A DNA stretch of 64,000 nucleotides, taken from NCBI GenBank assembly GCA_037176885.1, contig JAWWNJ010000160.1, positions 434,001 to 498,000 on the forward strand. The letters are read 5' to 3'. Source of the stretch: Favolaschia claudopus (lineage: Eukaryota; Basidiomycota; Agaricomycetes; Agaricales; Mycenaceae). Below the pieces are notes generated by a model, which was not told the origin of the DNA, made no database searches, and saw only the letters and a list, made by a program, of their open reading frames with translations. Both the position numbers and the translations under genes were made by a program. Below are positions 19,786 through 31,637 of the stretch, piece by piece. How positions within the stretch are numbered: the stretch's first letter is position 1; every line of letters begins with the position of its first letter.

Positions 19786-22089
19786 GAAATGCATCGGAAT
19801 GTTCTCCTGCATGTTTTGAACGGCATCGGACAAAGGCCTGAACCAATCCATCAAGCACAACTGATTTCTCGGCGGACGGATTCTAATTTGCAGCTGTTTT
19901 GCACTGTTTGTTGCAATAAATGACGGCATTTCCAATTTTCTTGAAGTTCAAGAACATGCCCTCGGACGGTAAAAGGTCCGACCACAGAAAAGGAGCACAG
20001 AAAAGAAAACGATTTGAATTGATGAGAATTTCCTTTTTTGGGGGTGACATCAGATTTTGCCGCCACTGTAGGTATTAGTAAGGTAGACGTCCACTCACAA
20101 CGAGCGGTCACATGACGTGTCACGTCACGCGTAACGCGGCAAAAATTTCGAAAACGAATCCTGCTGTATTTTGCTCAGGTCGGAAAAAATTGGTCATTAT
20201 GTAGACATAAGTAACTGGAGATAGGGATATGAGAAATCTAGTCACTGTTGCATGATGCCCCAAGACGTAGCCAATGTTCACGGTATAGTGTGTATGTTGT
20301 GGTGCTGGCGGGTTGCCGGTAATCGATGGGATCCTACATGTATGGTGCGTGTGAGCATTACATTAGCGGCAAATTCCCACAATCGTCCCAAACCAAATTG
20401 GCTCCAATCGCTGAGAAACTCATTTCTGCATTCAAAAAAAAATGGGTTGGAAGAATGGTCTACTGCTCCATCACAAGACAGTATTTATGAATTCTGAGAC
20501 CAGGGCTGTCTTCCATTTGGTCAAATACAATGTTTTGTGGCCAAAGCTTAGTTTTTATGGGACACGGCCCAATAAGGGAACTGGCAGCGCCAGCCCGGGA
20601 CACGCTGGCTGTGTGTGGGCTCGGGGTGGGGGCACCGAATGCTTTTAAATGGTTTTGAAAGGCCATTGAACACGCCCATTAACGATGTCGGAAAAATCCT
20701 GGATGGCTTATAGCGGCGTGGAAGTAGTTAGAAGGTGTTCGAAGACCCCAAGCCTCGGGGTCTCTTATAATGTTACAGTTAAAACCTCATGATGGTCTCT
20801 AAGACACTCGGGTGACCTCTAAGCCACTCTAATCCATTACACGATTGGAGCCTTCCAGCACCTTAGAATCCGCTGAAATCGACCAGAATCCCCCGGCATA
20901 CTCAATAGCCATCCTGTATCTATACCAGTACTACATCACACGTAGGGAGACATAGACGAAACAATTTTATTTCAAAATTGGAGAATAATGACACAATACT
21001 ACTTCCCGCTAGCCGCTGACGACCACGGCGGGGGAGGGGAACTATATGCGGCAAGTGGTCAAGGAGAAAATCCGGCTCGAGACGAGCTCGTCTGGACGAC
21101 CCCGCTTGAAATGACTACGCTTGCGGCGCCGGTTGACGCTGAGAATGGTCAAGAATCTAAGATGAGCGCTGTGAAAGCGAAAACATACCGATCGTCGTCG
21201 TCGTAATTGTGATCAACCGGGAAGAGGCTGCGTAGTCATAATCGACGCACCTTTCATCGCATTCTCGCTCATTTTCCCATACGAATTGCTCCTAGCTCAC
21301 GACAGTGGTCAGTGCCAGTGTGAAGTCAATCCATGCTGTTGACGTACCGCCGTTCCTAAATCCAGCCCAGGCCTTGCATCCAGCATGCCCGAAATCCTCC
21401 TCGATGCCTAGCCAATGCAGCTGTTGTCGTTGTCGTCGCCACTGAACGCGACGTCAGTCGCAGCCAAGTCGCAGTATTCAAGAATCGGTAGGGGTGTTTG
21501 GCAGGAGAGGGGAGGGGGGGGCAACGGCGGCGGCGGCGCCGACGGGGACAGTGAGGGCAACGGCAATGACAAGATGCATTGTTGAGGTGGTGGTGGTGGT
21601 GGCGGTGGGAGGAGACAAGAGACGAGGGAGGCGGCCTCGTCGTGTGTGCTGCGGATGTGGAGCACTGTCGTCATTGCTCGGCATCTCGGCATACTGACTT
21701 AGGACGTTTTTTCACAGTTTTCTGCCCAGCACGGCGGGGCAATTTTATGTCACAATCCATGAATTTACACGGATGCGAGCATGTACTGATGTTTTCACAG
21801 TGTTATTGACTCGTTTAAAATTGCCCTGACACCTCTAATCCCCTCAAGACACTGCTTGGCTCATAAGGGCTTCGAACCAGCTTAGGGTGGATTATAACCC
21901 ACCCCGCCAGCAGTTCTAAGCCATCCTAAGGCTTAGGAAGGTCCTAATCAGTTGGAAGCCCTTCGAAGCAATTCGCCATTTTTCCGACAGAGTTATCAGA
22001 ATTTACGTACATTTCGCGTAATTTATGATCCCATTGACGCGCCATCACAAGCGGTCGGGAGGGAATAGCAAGGAAGTCCCGCGGAATCA
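19786..22089. other. 2.3-kb interval without recognisable genes
   Basis: Short frames only. 21510-21690 is GGT/GGC-rich simple sequence (including a GGT-repeat run near 21587-21605) that produces spurious proline/glycine-rich frames. 21860-21970 contains inverted AAGGGCTTCGAA and TTCGAAGGGCTT-like words and may be a worn MITE. A 20988-21206 frame (72 codons) has no recognisable feature. Confidence 0.4.
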
Positions 22090-22447
22090 TACAGCCGTTT
22101 CGGAAAAAGAATACGGGTTTCGGCATTTGTTGCTCCTCAATTCTGTGTTGACACTTGCTTGACCTTGAGTCTATTTGCGGAATCTGATTTCTCGCTCGCC
22201 CGGCCTCGGTATATTTCCGAGAAGGTTCTGTGGGTACCATAGAGCATTGGTCTGTTATTTGTGTCACATTACAATCCTCATATGGACCCCAGCAATCGTG
22301 CAAGCTGGTTTGACCCAATTATGTTCCTTACGGCAGTTCCTTCTGAGGCAACAATTTGTGGAGTTTTTGACAGAATCGTCAAGTGTAGACAAAAAATCAA
22401 AGAGGAAGAAATGACGAAACCCGTATTCTTTTTATGAAAGAGCTGTA
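22090..22447. mobile_element. TA-flanked MITE (358 bp), CAGCCGTTT family
   Basis: Left end TA-CAGCCGTTTCGGAAAAAG, then AATACGGGTTTCG; right end the inverse with CAGCTCTTTCATAAAAAG. TA flanks at 22090-22091 and 22446-22447. The terminal 30 bp resemble the 37.36-kb element (CAGCCGTTTTGTAAACAA..TACGGGTTTTG). A segment of its left half (about 75 bp) recurs inverted at 43325-43402. Confidence 0.8.
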
Positions 22448-22512
22448 AGTAAGTACGCGGCACGAGAACATTTACTGTGAGAACATTTACGCCCTGGGCG
22501 GCGGCCTGCTCT

Positions 22513-22632
22513 GCGTGTCCCATGACGGGCCGGGATCCAGTTTTGCCTGGGACACGCTGTGGGAGAGGCGCCCAGCCAATTTGCGCGTGTCCCATGAAAA
22601 TCCAAGGCCACGATTTCTTGTGGGACACGCCG
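22513..22632. repeat. Paired hairpins built on GCGTGTCCCA / TGGGACACGC
   Basis: The word alternates orientation four times at about 35-bp steps (22513, 22547, 22584, 22620), giving two consecutive stem-loops with different loops. The spacing between units is about 71 bp, so one hairpin was probably duplicated. Related ACACGG/GGGACACG words occur near 20560-20610. Confidence 0.7.
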
Positions 22633-22694
22633 AGATGTCCGAAAGACAAGACGTGAGAGGCCCATGCTGATTGTCGCCGCTTGAGTGACGAGAG

Positions 22695-24372
22695 GTGACG
22701 AGAGAAGCGCTTGTTTGTGGAGATAAATTCGAAAAGCGGCGCGAGTCCTAGTACAATACATGCTGTTTACGGGCGGCAGTATAGATTGAGAACGAAAGAA
22801 ATCATTCGTGTTCGGACCGCGGAGCTCCGGAAACCGTTGGCGAGGCCATTGACATAACCCAGTTCACTCAGATGACCCGGCAGGAGAAACAGCTGAATCT
22901 GGCAGAATAATTAGTCCTGTTCAATTGATGTGTGATCCATGCTGCTTTCAAGCCGCAAGCGGAACATACCTAGAATTCACGGCACACGCACACCGGCGTC
23001 AAAGGTGTGAACAGAGAAAATTGTCTGAAAGCAAAAACCGTTCTGATTGAACGCTCAACTCAACGAGGAGACATCAAATGCCAATGAAAGCTGCAACTTG
23101 AAAGCGAGTTATGACTTCATCCGATTTACACACACTAAATACTCCTCGGAACGTTCACTCTCAAACAGGGAAATCAAAGCAACCCGATTGCGGCAGGCTG
23201 AGCCACGCTCCGGGCTACATAGACAAAACGGAGACAGAAGAACTGAAAAGGACAGGATACGGCAAGTAGAAAGACTCGCCAGCGCTTGATTCCACTGTAC
23301 ACAGCCGAACCACTCAATGACCCGCCAAAGCGAAATCATGCTCGAAATCCGCGAAATCCCCTACTGTGACATACCTTATTGGTTTGAAGCGCCAGTGAGT
23401 TTGACGAGCTGGATTTGCAGGGAGGTTGAATGTCTTGTAACTGTGTCGAAGCATGGTATTAGGGCGAGCACGAAAATAAATTAAAATATTGCTCATGGTG
23501 TTCGGCAAAGTGTCACCTTCGAAATTAGCTCATAACCAGTAATTCAATCCAATTTCGACAATATGAGGGGAAGCCATTGTCGGATTCACAGTTCTCGGAC
23601 GTGCAAGAGCTTTGAGAAATCGCCAAACCGCGGCCTAGAGGACGGGAAAGAGTAGTTGCGAGTCGGCGACCGAAAATAATTGAGGTACTTAGTATCTTTT
23701 GAATTTTGAAGGAATAATAAACCGGCGGCCGGGGCAGAAGTAGGCAGACAGCTTGAAGTGGTATAAGGGCGAACAGTTGTTGCATCGCTCCATATATAAG
23801 AATATTCACCGCAGTAAATGCACAATTCCGCAGCTTTACAGCAATGAAGCGGAAATGAACTCCAGATAAGGCCGGTTCAGGAGGCAGACTGAGTGTTGAA
23901 AAAAGTCACGCTGCACCGCACAATGCAGCTGATCGATTTGAACTCAATTTGAACTGGTGAGACGGGCACTGGAGGAGAGCAAAGGAAAATCAGGATGACC
24001 AAAGGGGGATGTTGCACCGCCGACTCGCCATCTCGTTAAAGAACGGTTAATCACGGCTATGTCCGGTGCGTGATGTCCGGTGCATGTCCCAGCTCATTCT
24101 AAGTGACATGTTGCTTTAAACGAGAGAAGCGCTTGTTTGAGGAGATAAATTCGAAAAGCGGCGCATCAATGTGCGGGAAACACCGCCGCCGAGTCCTAGT
24201 ACAATACATGTCGTTTACGGGCGTTGTTTGGTGCAGTATAGAGAACGAAAGAAATCATTCGTGTTCGGACCGCGGAGCGCCGGAAACCGTTGGCGAGGCC
24301 ATTGACATAACATCACGGCTATGTCCGGTGCGTGATGTCCGGTGCGTGGTCCCAGCTCATTCTAAGTGACAT
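22695..24372 (+). repeat. Dispersed direct repeat (22695-22857 and 24115-24311) plus short tandem
   Basis: Both copies contain GAGAAGCGCTTGTTT, GATAAATTCGAAAAGCGGCGC, AGTCCTAGTACAATACATG and GTTCGGACCGCGGAGC, ending CATTGACATAAC. The second copy has an extra segment (GGGAAACACCGCC region). It is flanked on both sides by CATGTCCGGTGCGTGATGTCC-like units (24055-24110 and 24315-24372), a local tandem duplication. No coding content. The unit may be an LTR or MITE fragment; its ends are not defined. Confidence 0.7.
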
Positions 24373-24439
24373 AATCCTATCCTATACACGTGAAAAGTAA
24401 CGTGACTTTGACACGAAACCACGGGACCATGTCGAGATG

Positions 24440-24900
24440 TCGCTGCCGGCTGTCGAGATGTTGCTCCCGGTTCCCACGAACCTTCCCGACGGCGCCGCGC
24501 ACCGCGAGTGCAGCGAGCGGTAGTGCGGCGCCGAGGGCACGCAATCCAGCAAGAAAAAAACCCGCGGGGTTTGGGGCGGAGCCCCGACAAGCTGTGCACC
24601 AGCCGTAGGTAGGGACGCGAGCGCAGCGAGCCGGCCCTGCCGAAGGCGGGGTGCTTAAGCTTGTACTTGAAAAGAGGGCCAGGCCATCAGTCACGTGACT
24701 TTTGACAGAAAAGCAGGTGACTTCTCACACGCTTTCCCCGGCGCCGCGCGCCGGCGAGTGCACGCCGCGGGCACGGAATCCAGCAAAAAAAACCGCGCGG
24801 GGTTTGGGGCGGAGCCCCGACAAGCTGTGCACCAGCCGTAGGGAGGGACGCGAGCGCAGCGAGCCGGCCCTGCCGAAGGCGGGGTGCTTAAGCTTGTAAT
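24440..24900 (+). repeat. Tandem 125-bp repeat pair (24540-24664, 24777-24899)
   Basis: Each copy runs AATCCAGCAA..GGGGTTTGGGGCGGAGCC..GTGCACCAGCCGTAGG..GCCGAAGGCGGGGTGCTTAA. The GC-rich words also occur inverted near 29945-29970 and 30268-30300, together with GGTTCCCACGA/GTGGGAACC (24465 versus 30480), so the repeat is dispersed. No coding content. Confidence 0.75.
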
Positions 24901-25436
24901 AACTTAGTGAGTGACTGACGTCTACCTTAGTAAGTTACTGGCTAGGTGCTGCCCGGCTGACAGTCCAATGTACTGTACCATTTCATTCAATTCGTATGTC
25001 ACGCGTCACAGGGCGGATTTTTTACCAATATTTTTGTACCTGTCACGGGTCACCGAGACCTTTTTCGAATGTCGAAAAACACTCACAAAATCTCTGAAAA
25101 ATCGTCAAAAATTCGAGATTTTTTCGCCCCCAGCCTGTTTTTTCCTCCTCCTGAACACCGTTTAATGGTCAGTGTGCAACCCAGTCTCGTTTAGTATAGC
25201 GGCTGGCTTGATTACATCGTTTTTGGCAGTGAAACCATTCAAAACCTTGCAAATTTTGCTCACCCTGTGAATATTTCGGTTTCAAGCTGTTGTTTTTCAT
25301 TCATACTTGCCTCAAATGCTCTAAAAATGCTTGGGGAGGTGAGTGCTGTAATTTGAACAATTTACGAATTTTTTAGGGTGTCACGGCGCTCCAGGGTGGT
25401 TTGAGAAATCCAAAGTTCGAATATTTGGGTCACGCG
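24901..25436. other. Interval with GTCACGCGTCACAG words
   Basis: GTCACGCGTCACAGG occurs near 25000 and again at about 25431, in direct orientation, the second copy directly at the edge of the copia fragment. No gene recognised. Confidence 0.4.
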
Positions 25437-25840
25437 TCACAGGCGGGGAGAATTGATCGAAATGGTACAGTATTCTGACTCAGTTGAGGATAGGGCAACC
25501 ATGCCTTGCCGTTTGCTGGACCAGCCCAATGCTCGACCAGATATGAATGTAGATCGAGAAGTCTCGTCGTCACCAGACCAGTCGGCGTCAGAGAACCCGT
25601 GGAAGTCAAGATCCCCAGCAATGTCCGAGCCGTCGAAGCACAACTCAAGTCACGAGTATACATCGCGCAGGCCACGCTTTGCGGCTTCCCAGTGGCATGC
25701 TTTGGGGTTTGCACTGTACCGTCCAAGCACACCAACAAGGTATGCCAAGTCAGGTCGTGTCCCCTGGACAGCATACTGAATTGAGCCAACGACAGTAGCC
25801 GTATGACACCGTCTCTCCGTTTATGGTCTGTTGGAGCAGT
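25437..25840 (-). pseudogene. Ty1/copia RT-RNase H fragment
   Basis: From about 25830 the minus strand encodes VVGSIQYAVQGTRPDLAYL (the end of the copia RT domain), then in another frame GFSDADWSGDDETSRSTF, followed by ALGWSSKRQGMVALSSTESE, the copia RNase H motif (usually GYSDADWAGD..RRSTSG and ISW.SKKQ..VALSSTEAEY). The two parts are in different frames, so at least one frameshift lies near 25650-25750. Everything 5' (gag, protease, integrase) and the LTRs are absent. Dead fragment. Confidence 0.85.
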
Positions 25841-26353
25841 GTGTTGTTCTCGACGGGGTCTTCGGCAGTGAGGCGAGGACGTCGAGCTAGATTATTACTT
25901 GATTTAGGAATTCGGTATCGCACAGCCATCACCGATATGGCACAATGATCCGAAAAGAAAGTTCTGCAACGTGGAATCGCGGGCAAGACCTTGAGATCAT
26001 CTCATAGTTGGTCACCCAATCCCATTCTTCGGGGAAAGTTAAGTAGTTCCCCGCGTTGCCTGAGCTTGAACTGCAGAACACGTGTCTCCCAAGTGTCCCC
26101 TCAATTCGCTCTGAAAGGCTTGCCCTTGTTCTTTTCTGCACCGGGAGTTCTGCCGCTGCGGGACTTCCGTGAAGCTCCCAAGGGTAATGAGCAATCATAT
26201 GCTGTACGTGTAATGGTCCTATTTTACCCCCAGGCGTTGTTTAAGTAGCACCTTCCCGTCCGTGTACCCCACTCTTCCTCGCTGGAAATGAGCCGTCCTG
26301 TCCAGGCGAGAATCTCGCCCATTGCAACTTCCATTTTTTCATAATTTCAACAG
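25841..26353. other. Upstream region of the 26.4-kb gene
   Basis: Minus-strand frames here are not recognised. An earlier exon of the following gene probably lies here, since its first visible exon starts after a TTCAACAG acceptor-like site, but I could not place it. Confidence 0.35.
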
Positions 26354-26830
26354 GCCAATGCGCTGTCCATTGAGAATGGGGCAACCTTCAATTGCACCAT
26401 TCAAGGAGAGTTCATTGATGATGGATTATGTTGTACAATCGGCAGCCTCGATGCTGGCCAGACTCGTATGTTTGGTTTGAGCGGCATGAGGAAAGACCTG
26501 AAGGACGGTGACACTGTAAGTTCTTTCTATTTTTCAATGCCGAGAAGCACGATACTCAGTGCATGTTGTTAGTTCAAGATCAGAGTACGTGCCGGTAAGG
26601 TGGTCAAGCCTTGCCGCCTTCAGGTCACATACAACTCGAAATCCAACTCTGCCGAATTTGTTGTGGGAGGCCAAGCATCTGGGCCGACTATCAATCGAAA
26701 GCGTGAGATCCGGAGGAAGGCTATGGAAGAGGCGGAGATATTGATGGAGAACCAAGCAAACGAGGAGGAGGATGCTATACCTGACGACGCAGCTATTGAG
26801 ACCGACTCAGCTGACGAGTTCGAACCTTAA
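26354..26830 (+). CDS. Hypothetical protein, partial (5' exon not located)
   Basis: Exon 26354-26516 encodes ANALSIENGATFNCTIQGEF and GQTRMFGLSGMRKDLKDGDT; an intron follows (26517-26572, GTAAGT..GTTAG); exon 26573-26830 encodes FKIRVRAGKVVKPCRLQVTY, then TINRKREIRRKAMEEAEIL and an acidic C-terminus ending SADEFEP. The alternating hydrophobic pattern suggests a beta-rich domain followed by a charged helix. The frame is intact across the splice, favouring a real gene. The start codon is unknown. I do not recognise the family. Confidence 0.5.
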
Positions 26831-26854
26831 ACTGTCCAATGTGCGGGTAGTAAA

Positions 26855-27053
26855 TAGAGACTTTGCGGTAGCCACTGGTGGCTATTGGTGGCTAATTTTT
26901 CTCGGGACCGGATGACAGCCTCTGGGTGGATTAGCCACTATTTGTACTACCTATTCACGGGATGCTAGGGTGGCTAACTCGAGCGGGAGGCTCAAAAAAC
27001 TATTGCACACGAAGAGCCACAAATAGCCACCGGTGGCTTCCGCAAAGTCTCTA
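26855..27053. mobile_element. TA-flanked MITE (199 bp)
   Basis: Terminal inverted repeats TA-GAGACTTTGCGG followed by AGCCACYGGTGGCTATT, about 38 bp with few mismatches. TA at both ends (26855-26856 and 27052-27053). It sits 25 bp after the stop codon of the preceding gene and could supply part of its 3'UTR. Confidence 0.85.
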
Positions 27054-27072
27054 ATGGTGTGGAGGAATGGCC

Positions 27073-28130
27073 AAAAGGATGGGAGTGGGACTCGGGTAAA
27101 CCCCGGATAAAGGCTGATAGTGGGACTCGGATACTCGGAAAGAGATATTTAAGCTCTGATAGTGGGACTCGGCTTTCCGGCACATCAGTAGAAATGATTT
27201 GGATCAATGGCACATAATTATTGCATAATTAGCAGAAAAAACACGCCCCGACCCTTTAAAATATTCCTGGCCCACTCAGTGGGCCGCCGCGGCGAGCGGT
27301 AGCACCACGCAGTGGGCCCAGCGGCGAGCGACAGCACCACGCAGTGGGCCTAGCGGCGAGCGTCAAGGGGGGTCCGGGAGGGTCCCCCCCGCGCTACATG
27401 AATTAAATTTGAAGAAAAACAGCAAAGAAAAACTCGAGATACTGAAAACAACTAGTAATATATGCCGTCAGGCTAAAAGAGGGGGGTCTGGGGGGAGCTA
27501 CGTTTCCACCAGAATTTTTTCAGGTTAGAAATACCCTCAGAAAGCGATTAAACACATTAAATACAAGTTTCGGCTTTAAATGCCGAGGATTGATGTAGCG
27601 TTGATGCCTTGATCCAGCCTTGATTGCTTGTGATGCAAAAGACATCAACAGTGGGACTCGCTTAAATAGCCGAGTCCCAGAAGGAGTATATAGGCTAGTC
27701 TCGGATACCCAGACGTACTACAGCATTCACTACTTAGCTGCTGCCGGATATCTTTCCGTATATCGTCAATAGAGGATGATTTTGCTGATTGATTTTGGGG
27801 GGTGGGAGAATTTTTGGGCCGTAGTACAACCATTTTCCCACAGGCCAAAGATCAGTCAACTGTCAAAACTATCCTCTATTGACCATATACGGAAAGATAT
27901 CCGAGCAGTGTCCTACGACTCGAATTGCTTGTAAACGTCTGGGTATCCGAGACTATATATAGGCAAGGGCTGTCAGGAGGCACTTGCCTACTCCCCTGAT
28001 CGTGTGGAACAGTTGCAGGATTGGGTGATACATATAGGATGAGTCGTAGACTCAGCACACAATAAGCCTCTAAAGCGACTGCTGTATGCGACGCTTGGCT
28101 ATTTAAGCAGTGTCCCACTCCCATCCTTTT
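27073..28130. mobile_element. Inverted-repeat element with nested palindrome (~1.06 kb)
   Basis: Outer ends AAAAGGATGGGAGTGGGAC (27073-27091) and its exact inverse (28112-28130). Inside, two arms of about 90-110 bp pair with each other (27695-27786 with 27862-27970; CTCGGATACCCAGACGT and GATATCTTTCCGTATAT are present in both). GTGGGACTCGG recurs four times. 27285-27365 is a short GC-rich tandem repeat (CACCACGCAGTGGGCC). No coding content and no clear target duplication. Confidence 0.65.
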
Positions 28131-28350
28131 ACATTGGTGGCGGGGATACGAAGATACGATGTATACATACGGCCGACTACGCTTACAAAAGCTCAGGTAA
28201 ATACAAGTAAATACCTCGTCGGTTCGAAAAGTGGTGGTAAAATAAAAACAGTGCAACACTGTACGATCTGTTCGAAGAACAGTCCACGGTGCTGCAATCT
28301 GGGGCATGAGACTAAGACCCGTCTATCCCAGCAGACCTTTTCTCATCACG

Positions 28351-28931
28351 TCAACTAGGCGCCTTTTTCCGATTAAAAATGCCCCGAAGTTTTGGAAGAG
28401 CAGCATCTGAATCCCGTGTACGACGCGGTGTTTGACGCAAGGGGACAGAAGGGGAGGTTGGGGTTGCCAGCGGGGCACTGCTATACCCAGGCAGAGTTGG
28501 CGCGAAATTTGCAGGTGAAGGGAGAGCGCCGGAGTTCGACGGAGGCTGCGAAGAGCGGGGTGGAGCTACGTCGTCACCGATGACGTCAGGAGTGATAGCA
28601 TCCGGGAAGGCGCAGCCGGCGTCGTTGAGCATAGTCCCGAGTCCTCCTCAGAGTGCACGGGGAACAGGCTCGGAGGGGGCTGGGTGAGGACCTGCACAAT
28701 CTGGGAAATGTGGCGGCTCTGCTCGAGCATGGCAGCCGATAGTTCGTTGACATGCCTCCATAGCCCGATCAGCTCCTGCCAGAGCTGTGGCTGACTAGCG
28801 GCGGTCGAACGTCGTTTGCGGGCAAGCCTGAACCTAGCGCAAGCTGCTTTGTGCGTCGGGTCCGGAAAGTGAGGGCGCCGTAGCGGGTGGCGACGAGAAG
28901 GAGGGGGGGAAAGTGATACGTCGGGGTCCAT
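28351..28931 (-). CDS. Hypothetical protein, possibly frameshifted
   Basis: Starts MDPDVSLSPPPSRRHPLRRP, continues through a basic stretch (ARFRLARKRRST) into LWQELIGLWRHVNELSAAML, a heptad-like helix, then changes frame near 28630 to FPDAITPDVIGDDVAPPRSS and ends LRGIFNRKKAPS. Basic N-terminus, coiled coil and low-complexity tail suggest a nucleic-acid-associated or gag-like protein, but there is no zinc knuckle. It may be a two-exon gene with a short intron or a frameshifted relic. Unrecognised. Confidence 0.4.
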
Positions 28932-28939
28932 GTCGGTAA

Positions 28940-29978
28940 CGATGCCGACCAGGGGTTTCGGGCAACGAGGAGCCCAGCAAGGGAGGAGGAGGAGGGGGAT
29001 GTGTTGTCTACACCGACAGAGAGTCGATGTGTATGTCTCACCACAAGGGAGACCTCACCGTTATCCGGTGGTGGTGGTGGTATGGACAGAAATGGGGACC
29101 GTCACGCCCAATCCCCGGCATCCAGACCCCGCATTTGTGAACTCTATGGCCCGGTCCGACCTCTTGAAAAGTATCCGGGGGCCAGGTAAGGCCTTATCTG
29201 TCTACTTCAGACGTTCCTTGCAGTTTCGGAGGTCTTTCCGTGAATGGTCAATAGAGCACTTTGGCAAACGGTAGAAAATTGCTTTTTTCTTCAGCTAACG
29301 CGTACGCAAATTTTTGTTGTGGAGCCGCAAAACAGTGGGCAGCCACCACGTCAATCGACCCATTCTCGGAAACCCAGACCTTCCTGCGTTGTTGGCGTAC
29401 TTTACGCAGAGCCGGAGCTCTTTCCTAATCCGTAATTCCAATGACAGTCTTTGTTCCCATCACCTTCAAAAATCAATGAAGCTGTCATTGGATAGGAAGT
29501 AAGGAACCCGTGGGTGAATTCCCGCGCTCGTGGGACAACGTTTCGGCTTGAATGTGGCAAGCACGCGGAGTTTCACTGAGTGGTACCGGAACCTACCGGA
29601 ACTCTGCCGAGTGATGCAACTGTGTGACACATTGTGACTCACCCATTTCTCAGTAGCCCTGTGTCCTATGGGGCAAGGTCATCCGAGTAAACACACAGGT
29701 ATACAGTGGTATCATATCAAAGCATGGTGAAGTATTTTTTGTAGCTTAAATACAAGGCTTCGGGTGGAAAAGGACCAGATTGATGGTCCCCACTATAAAT
29801 TTCAAACTCCGCGACAGCTATTTGGAGAAGTACATACCAGGCTACCAGCCTAGGTTCGGGGCCTTCCCCGTATCGCACATTTGAGTCGTGAGAAAGAGTC
29901 CCACGGTCGTGGGACAAAACTTGTCACGCGGATGCGGCAGAACCCTGCCGAACCCGCCTTCGGCAGGGCCACCCCAGG
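28940..29978. other. Interval without recognised gene
   Basis: 29070-29080 carries a GGTGGTGGTGG run. The words CGTGGGACAA recur at 29530 and 29903. No feature beyond these. Confidence 0.4.
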
Positions 29979-30251
29979 GGCCCCCAGTCACTGACATATA
30001 GGTCTGTAACATTGAAAACCCGAATTTCGGCCTGATTTACTCTATTTTTCGGCACTGATGGCGAGCTGGCGGCTTCAAAAACCGCGATTTTTTAAAAAAA
30101 AACACGCGCAAACGCTTAGTTTAGAGGAGCTGCGTCGCCCTCTCTAGTCAAAACCTCTGTTAGATGGCTGGTTTGCGAAATAGACCTCTCAGATCGGACC
30201 TTGTTTTACTCTATGAATGTTACAGACGTATATGTCAGTGACCGGGGGCCT
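29979..30251. repeat. Inverted-repeat element
   Basis: GGCCCCCAGTCACTGACAT, extended by ATAGGTCTGTAACATT on the left, pairs with its inverse at 30217-30251 (one or two mismatches over about 34 bp). The boundaries merge with GC-rich flanks related to the 24.5-kb repeat. Probably a MITE; no target duplication is evident. Confidence 0.6.
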
Positions 30252-30806
30252 CCCCAGGGGCCACCCCGCCTTGCTGGATTGCGTTTCGGCGCCGCTGTCT
30301 CGGTACCCAGACCTTGAGGTAGAGCTTTTGAGGTAACGATCACGCTATAACGTCCGGTAACAACCCCCCATCCTGTCACACACCCTTTCCTCCTTCCCCG
30401 TCCTTGCTTGGTACCCTTGTATATGCACTTCAAGGTCTGCTCAGTTGCCTTGCCTTTTTTCCTCATCAGTTTTGGAGCTCGTGGGAACCGGGAGCAACAT
30501 CGCAGTTGATTCAATTCCGCCTCCACGTGCGAACCCAATCGGGTAATGTTTTTCGGCGGACGGGGCCGGACCATGAAATCAACTGTTGACGATCGGTGCT
30601 TGGCATCGGTTTGCTACGGTCCGACCCGACCCCTATTACAACCGTTATTTAAGTATAGTATTTCTAATGTATCGGGGAGCTTCCCCTCTTGTCTTTTCCG
30701 CCCATCGTCGTCCGTCCTCAACACAACAATTCACGGGTTTATCTACTCGAGTAGTGAATTCAGATTCATGGGGTTGTGACTTCACGTACCCGATTCCCAT
30801 AATTAG
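30252..30806. other. GC-rich repeat debris and a worn GTGAATTTCAC segment
   Basis: 30268-30505 is related, in inverse orientation, to 24450-24560 (GGAACCGGGAGCAACATCG). 30730-30790 has AATTCACGGGTTT, AGTGAATTCAGATTCATGGG and CTTCACGTACC, resembling subterminal words of elements A/B, with no defined ends. Confidence 0.4.
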
Positions 30807-31380
30807 AGTCCGCAATACGAACTGCGGCCGGGGTTCGGTTCGGCCAATCTGGCGAACCCCGAACCTAACCCGAGGTTCGGTTCGCTACAGGTTCGAACCT
30901 TTCGAACCTGATGCTATTTCCCACGGTTCAAATGGACGAATTTTGGCTTCGAGTGGCTAGCAGTGGAACATTTCCTTGGTAATTCAATGTTCTAGCTGAC
31001 TGTATTGCTGAATACACCCATTAAACACCTCAAGTCCACATAATATCACCGTCCCAGTGGGTATCATACGAGAAGTTGAAGTGGTTTTGAATCATATTGA
31101 CCATTGTTCAGGTGTTTGGAGAACTTCATAGCTTACTTACAAGGACTTATGCAATGAGAAATGAACTACAAGTCATTCAAAATTCACTACATTTCCACTG
31201 AAAATCCTCCGTTTTTGAGTATGGGTTCGCACCGGTGCGAACCGCTTCCAAAATCCCCGAACCCCGAACCGCACCTGGGGTTCGGTTCGGTGCAGCCAGC
31301 CCTTCCGAACCTGAATTCAGGTGCGGTTCGGGTTCGGTTCAGGTTCGGAATCGGTTCCGAACCTAACCGCGGCAACACTA
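30807..31380. repeat. GGTTCGG-rich inverted-repeat element
   Basis: Both ends (30807-30910 and 31225-31380) are built from GGTTCGG/CCGAACC words in mirrored order; the middle (30920-31220) is AT-rich unique sequence. Ends resemble TAGAGTCCGC and TAGTGTTGCC on the two sides, the kind of terminus seen in hAT MITEs, but I could not find a matching 8-bp duplication. Confidence 0.55.
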
Positions 31381-31637
31381 AGGTAGACCCCATCCACCCT
31401 CGACGAACATCACGTGGCTCGGTGTGACAACTGCCTTTTTCGGAACGTCCGTAAAGAAAAATCTGTAAAATAATATCTAAGTCATATTAGCTCAAACCCT
31501 CCGACCAAAACATGTAGAATAAGTGTCTCAAGTATTGGATGGCAAAAAAGCAATAAAATATACGGTTTTGATTGACTAGTTATCAATTTAGTGCTCCGAG
31601 GCACACATTCTGGCCTGTTTCGTCGTCAAAATCGGCC

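Noticed and set aside
21408..21692. Proline-rich minus frame
   Set aside because: Generated by GGT/GGC simple sequence; no coding signature beyond low complexity.
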